Below are positions 7,112 to 9,748 of a stretch of DNA of 9,748 nt, in pieces. A program made the position numbers and the translations under genes. The DNA lies in the NCBI GenBank assembly GCA_946222725.1, contig CAMIHT010000052.1, forward strand, positions 1-9,748. Reading direction: 5' to 3'. Each line of letters opens with the position of its first letter. The stretch's first letter is position 1. Source of the stretch: Actinotignum schaalii (GTDB lineage: Bacteria > Actinomycetota > Actinomycetes > Actinomycetales > Actinomycetaceae). The notes beneath the pieces were generated by a model, which worked only from the letters and a program-made list of their open reading frames with translations, made no database searches and had not been told where the DNA came from.

Positions 7112-7141
7112 GGCCGGGAACGCGCTCTTACGTTCCCGGCC
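7112..7141. terminator. Strong hairpin between convergent exonuclease and guaB genes
   Basis: GGCCGGGAACG (7112-7122) pairs perfectly with CGTTCCCGGCC (7131-7141) across an 8-nt loop, giving an 11-bp GC-rich stem. On the minus strand the stem is followed by TTTCACT, a weak T-run, so it best fits termination of guaB about 70 bp after its stop. It would also fold in exonuclease transcripts, about 95 bp past that stop. Confidence 0.7.
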
Positions 7142-7160
7142 CTCGCTAGCATCCCAGCCA

Positions 7161-7177
7161 CGCCACTCGCGGTGGCG
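7161..7177. terminator. Second, weaker hairpin just after guaB
   Basis: CGCCAC (7161-7166) pairs with GTGGCG (7172-7177) over a TCGCG loop, about 32 bp downstream of the guaB stop. No T-tract follows on either strand. It may assist the stronger hairpin at 7112-7141 or be incidental in GC-rich DNA. Confidence 0.3.
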
Positions 7178-7209
7178 CGCGCCGGAGGCTGAGTATGGCT
7201 ATGTGTCTT

Positions 7210-8753
<1,544 letters not shown>

Positions 8754-8780
8754 TGCGGCCGGCGCGCGAAAATCAACACA

Positions 8781-8836
8781 GCTAGCCCGCACGCCGCGCA
8801 GCTCAACTCGTGAGCCAGTGCGGCGTGCGGGCTAGC
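8781..8836 (-). terminator. 17-bp-stem intrinsic terminator after the repeat-protein gene
   Basis: GCTAGCCCGCACGCCGC (8781-8797) is perfectly complementary to 8820-8836. Inside the 22-nt loop GCTCA and TGAGC (8801-8805, 8811-8815) can pair to extend the structure. It begins 24 bp after the stop of the minus-strand gene ending at 8861. On the minus strand it is followed by TGTGTTGATTTTC, a loose T-rich tail, fitting Rho-independent termination. This would isolate guaB from read-through. Confidence 0.8.
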
Positions 8837-8860
8837 GGACTGTTACGGACTAACGCACTC

Positions 8861-9748
8861 TTAGCGGACCCGGTGGACAGCGGGAGTATCTACGCCGTCG
8901 CCATTCCAGTCACCCAGGAGGTGCGTATCGGTGTGCTTCCCGAAGGAGTACACCGCGCTGGCCGGACCGGAGCTCAAGGATCCGGCAACGTAGTAGGCGT
9001 TACCGCGGACCACGGCGATAGTGTCCTTCCCGTCGCCATCGGCATCACCCGCGAGAGCGATATCCGAGGCGCGACCGAAGGAAAAGACGGTCGAAGCAGC
9101 CCCGCCCAGGGATTCCTGCACGAAGAAGGCATTGCCGCGCTGGACCGCTACTTCGTCACGGCCATCGCCGTTGAAATCACCAGCGAGGTAGGTATCCCCG
9201 TGGCGCCCGAAAGTGAACACATGATCCGCAGCCCCGCCGCGCAGGGAATCCACCGCGTAAATGGTGTTTCCGCGCACCACGGCTACGGTGTCTTTACCGT
9301 CCCCGTTCCAGTCGCCGACGAGCACCCGGTCACCGGCCTTCCCGAAAGCAAATACCTCGGTGGCATTCCCGGCAAAACCATTGCTCAGGAAGAACTGGTT
9401 GCCGCGCACGACACCGAGACTATCCACGCCGTCGCCATCCCAATCCCCGTAAATGAAGCTTTCGCCAGAGCGTCCGTAGCCGGCATCAATGCTGCCAGCC
9501 CCCGAGTTCCAGTTATTGGTGGCGATGAAGCGATTACCCGCAGGAAGGCCCGGCTTCGCGGGCTGTTCCGGGGTGGGGTTCGGGGTTCCGGGCTCCGGCG
9601 TACCCGGCTGCGTCGGTTCCGGTTTGCCCGGCTCCTCGCTCGCACCCGGATCCGGCGTGACCGCGGCGGGAGCAACCGTTACCTGGAAGGACACATCGGT
9701 GGGCCCGGCCACCACCCGCAGCACGGAATCCGCGGGGGCATCGGCGGG
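8861..9748 (-). CDS. C-terminal part of a secreted or surface protein with FG-GAP/VCBS-like repeats
   Basis: Only the last 295 residues are in the window; the frame is open to the right edge, so the start and any signal peptide or catalytic domain are missing. The GTG at 9724 is internal. Counting from it, residues 1-22 look like the end of a beta-rich domain (VSFQVTVAP). Residues 24-62 are a Pro/Gly/Glu/Thr linker. Residues 63-285 are five repeats of 44-45 residues, each ending in an Asp loop of the form DxDGDGxD or DxNGDGxD followed by a hydrophobic strand and VVRGN: D94-D101, D138-D145, D183-D190, D227-D234 and D272-D279. Such loops bind calcium in FG-GAP or VCBS-type blades. From memory, similar tails occur on cell-wall hydrolases of Actinomycetaceae, so wall or glycan binding is plausible but inferred. 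No LPXTG motif follows. The function of the whole protein cannot be stated. Confidence 0.85.
   Translation of the reverse strand, partial: PADAPADSVLRVVAGPTDVSFQVTVAPAAVTPDPGASEEPGKPEPTQPGTPEPGTPNPTPEQPAKPGLPAGNRFIATNNWNSGAGSIDAGYGRSGESFIYGDWDGDGVDSLGVVRGNQFFLSNGFAGNATEVFAFGKAGDRVLVGDWNGDGKDTVAVVRGNTIYAVDSLRGGAADHVFTFGRHGDTYLAGDFNGDGRDEVAVQRGNAFFVQESLGGAASTVFSFGRASDIALAGDADGDGKDTIAVVRGNAYYVAGSLSSGPASAVYSFGKHTDTHLLGDWNGDGVDTPAVHRVR
8864..9538 (-). repeat. Five tandem 44-45-residue calcium-loop repeats (coding)
   Basis: The repeats alternate 45, 44, 45, 44 and 45 residues (about 132-135 bp). Shared features are GN at the start, FxFG (YSFG in repeat 5, GYGR in repeat 1) in the middle, GDxxGDGxD near the end and a closing AVxR-like strand. 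The first repeat is the most divergent (IATNNWNSGAGSIDAGYGR). DNA copies differ at many positions, so this is an old protein-level duplication rather than a recent expansion. Confidence 0.85.

Noticed and set aside
8864..9538. Periodic 132-135-bp pattern as a DNA-level satellite or CRISPR
   Set aside because: The period reflects protein repeats with diverged codons in one open frame.

Overview
The window comes from a high-GC Gram-positive (actinobacterial) chromosome. Actinomycetaceae and relatives such as Actinotignum or Trueperella are a plausible guess, but this is inference from protein style only. The support is: GC-rich codon use; NadE, GuaB3 and Ald sequences close to what I recall of their Mycobacterium counterparts; a Fem-type peptidoglycan branching enzyme; promoters that look leaderless; and a surface or secreted protein ending in short calcium-loop repeats. 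No gene looks foreign and I see no mobile element, CRISPR array, tRNA or rRNA. It reads as ordinary core-genome sequence.

Region 1 (1-3596, + strand) is a tight cluster. It holds the C-terminal six-sevenths of alanine dehydrogenase (5' end outside the window), the two-domain glutamine-dependent NAD+ synthetase NadE starting 4 bp later, and a small GNAT acetyltransferase whose ATG overlaps the nadE stop. Alanine dehydrogenase uses NAD and NadE makes it, so the first two genes are metabolically linked. The GNAT substrate is unknown.

Region 2 (3597-6125, - strand) carries a Fem/MurM-type aminoacyltransferase followed downstream by guaB3, an IMPDH-like protein without CBS domains and without the catalytic cysteine. 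guaB3 converges on the GNAT gene across a 57-bp gap.

Region 3 (6126-6329) is a 204-bp divergent intergenic stretch, relatively AT-rich. It contains two head-to-tail copies of a 21-bp repeat enclosed by a perfect 11-bp inverted repeat, plus a short dyad in the fem leader. This is the least explained sequence in the window.

Region 4 (6330-8718) holds a stand-alone DnaQ-type 3'-5' exonuclease (+) converging on guaB, the true IMP dehydrogenase (-), with a strong 11-bp hairpin between them. guaB and guaB3 are adjacent in Mycobacterium; here they are separated by the fem and exonuclease genes.

Region 5 (8719-9748, - strand) holds the guaB promoter region, a 17-bp-stem terminator hairpin, and the 3' end of a gene for a secreted or surface protein with a Pro-rich linker and five DxDGDGxD repeats. 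Its N-terminal domains lie beyond the right edge.

No stretch over 300 bp lacks a gene. I did not find a new multi-gene system. The second looks worth having are the 6218-6292 element, the apparently leaderless guaB and guaB3 starts, the NadE insertion and the Cys-to-Ser change in GuaB3.
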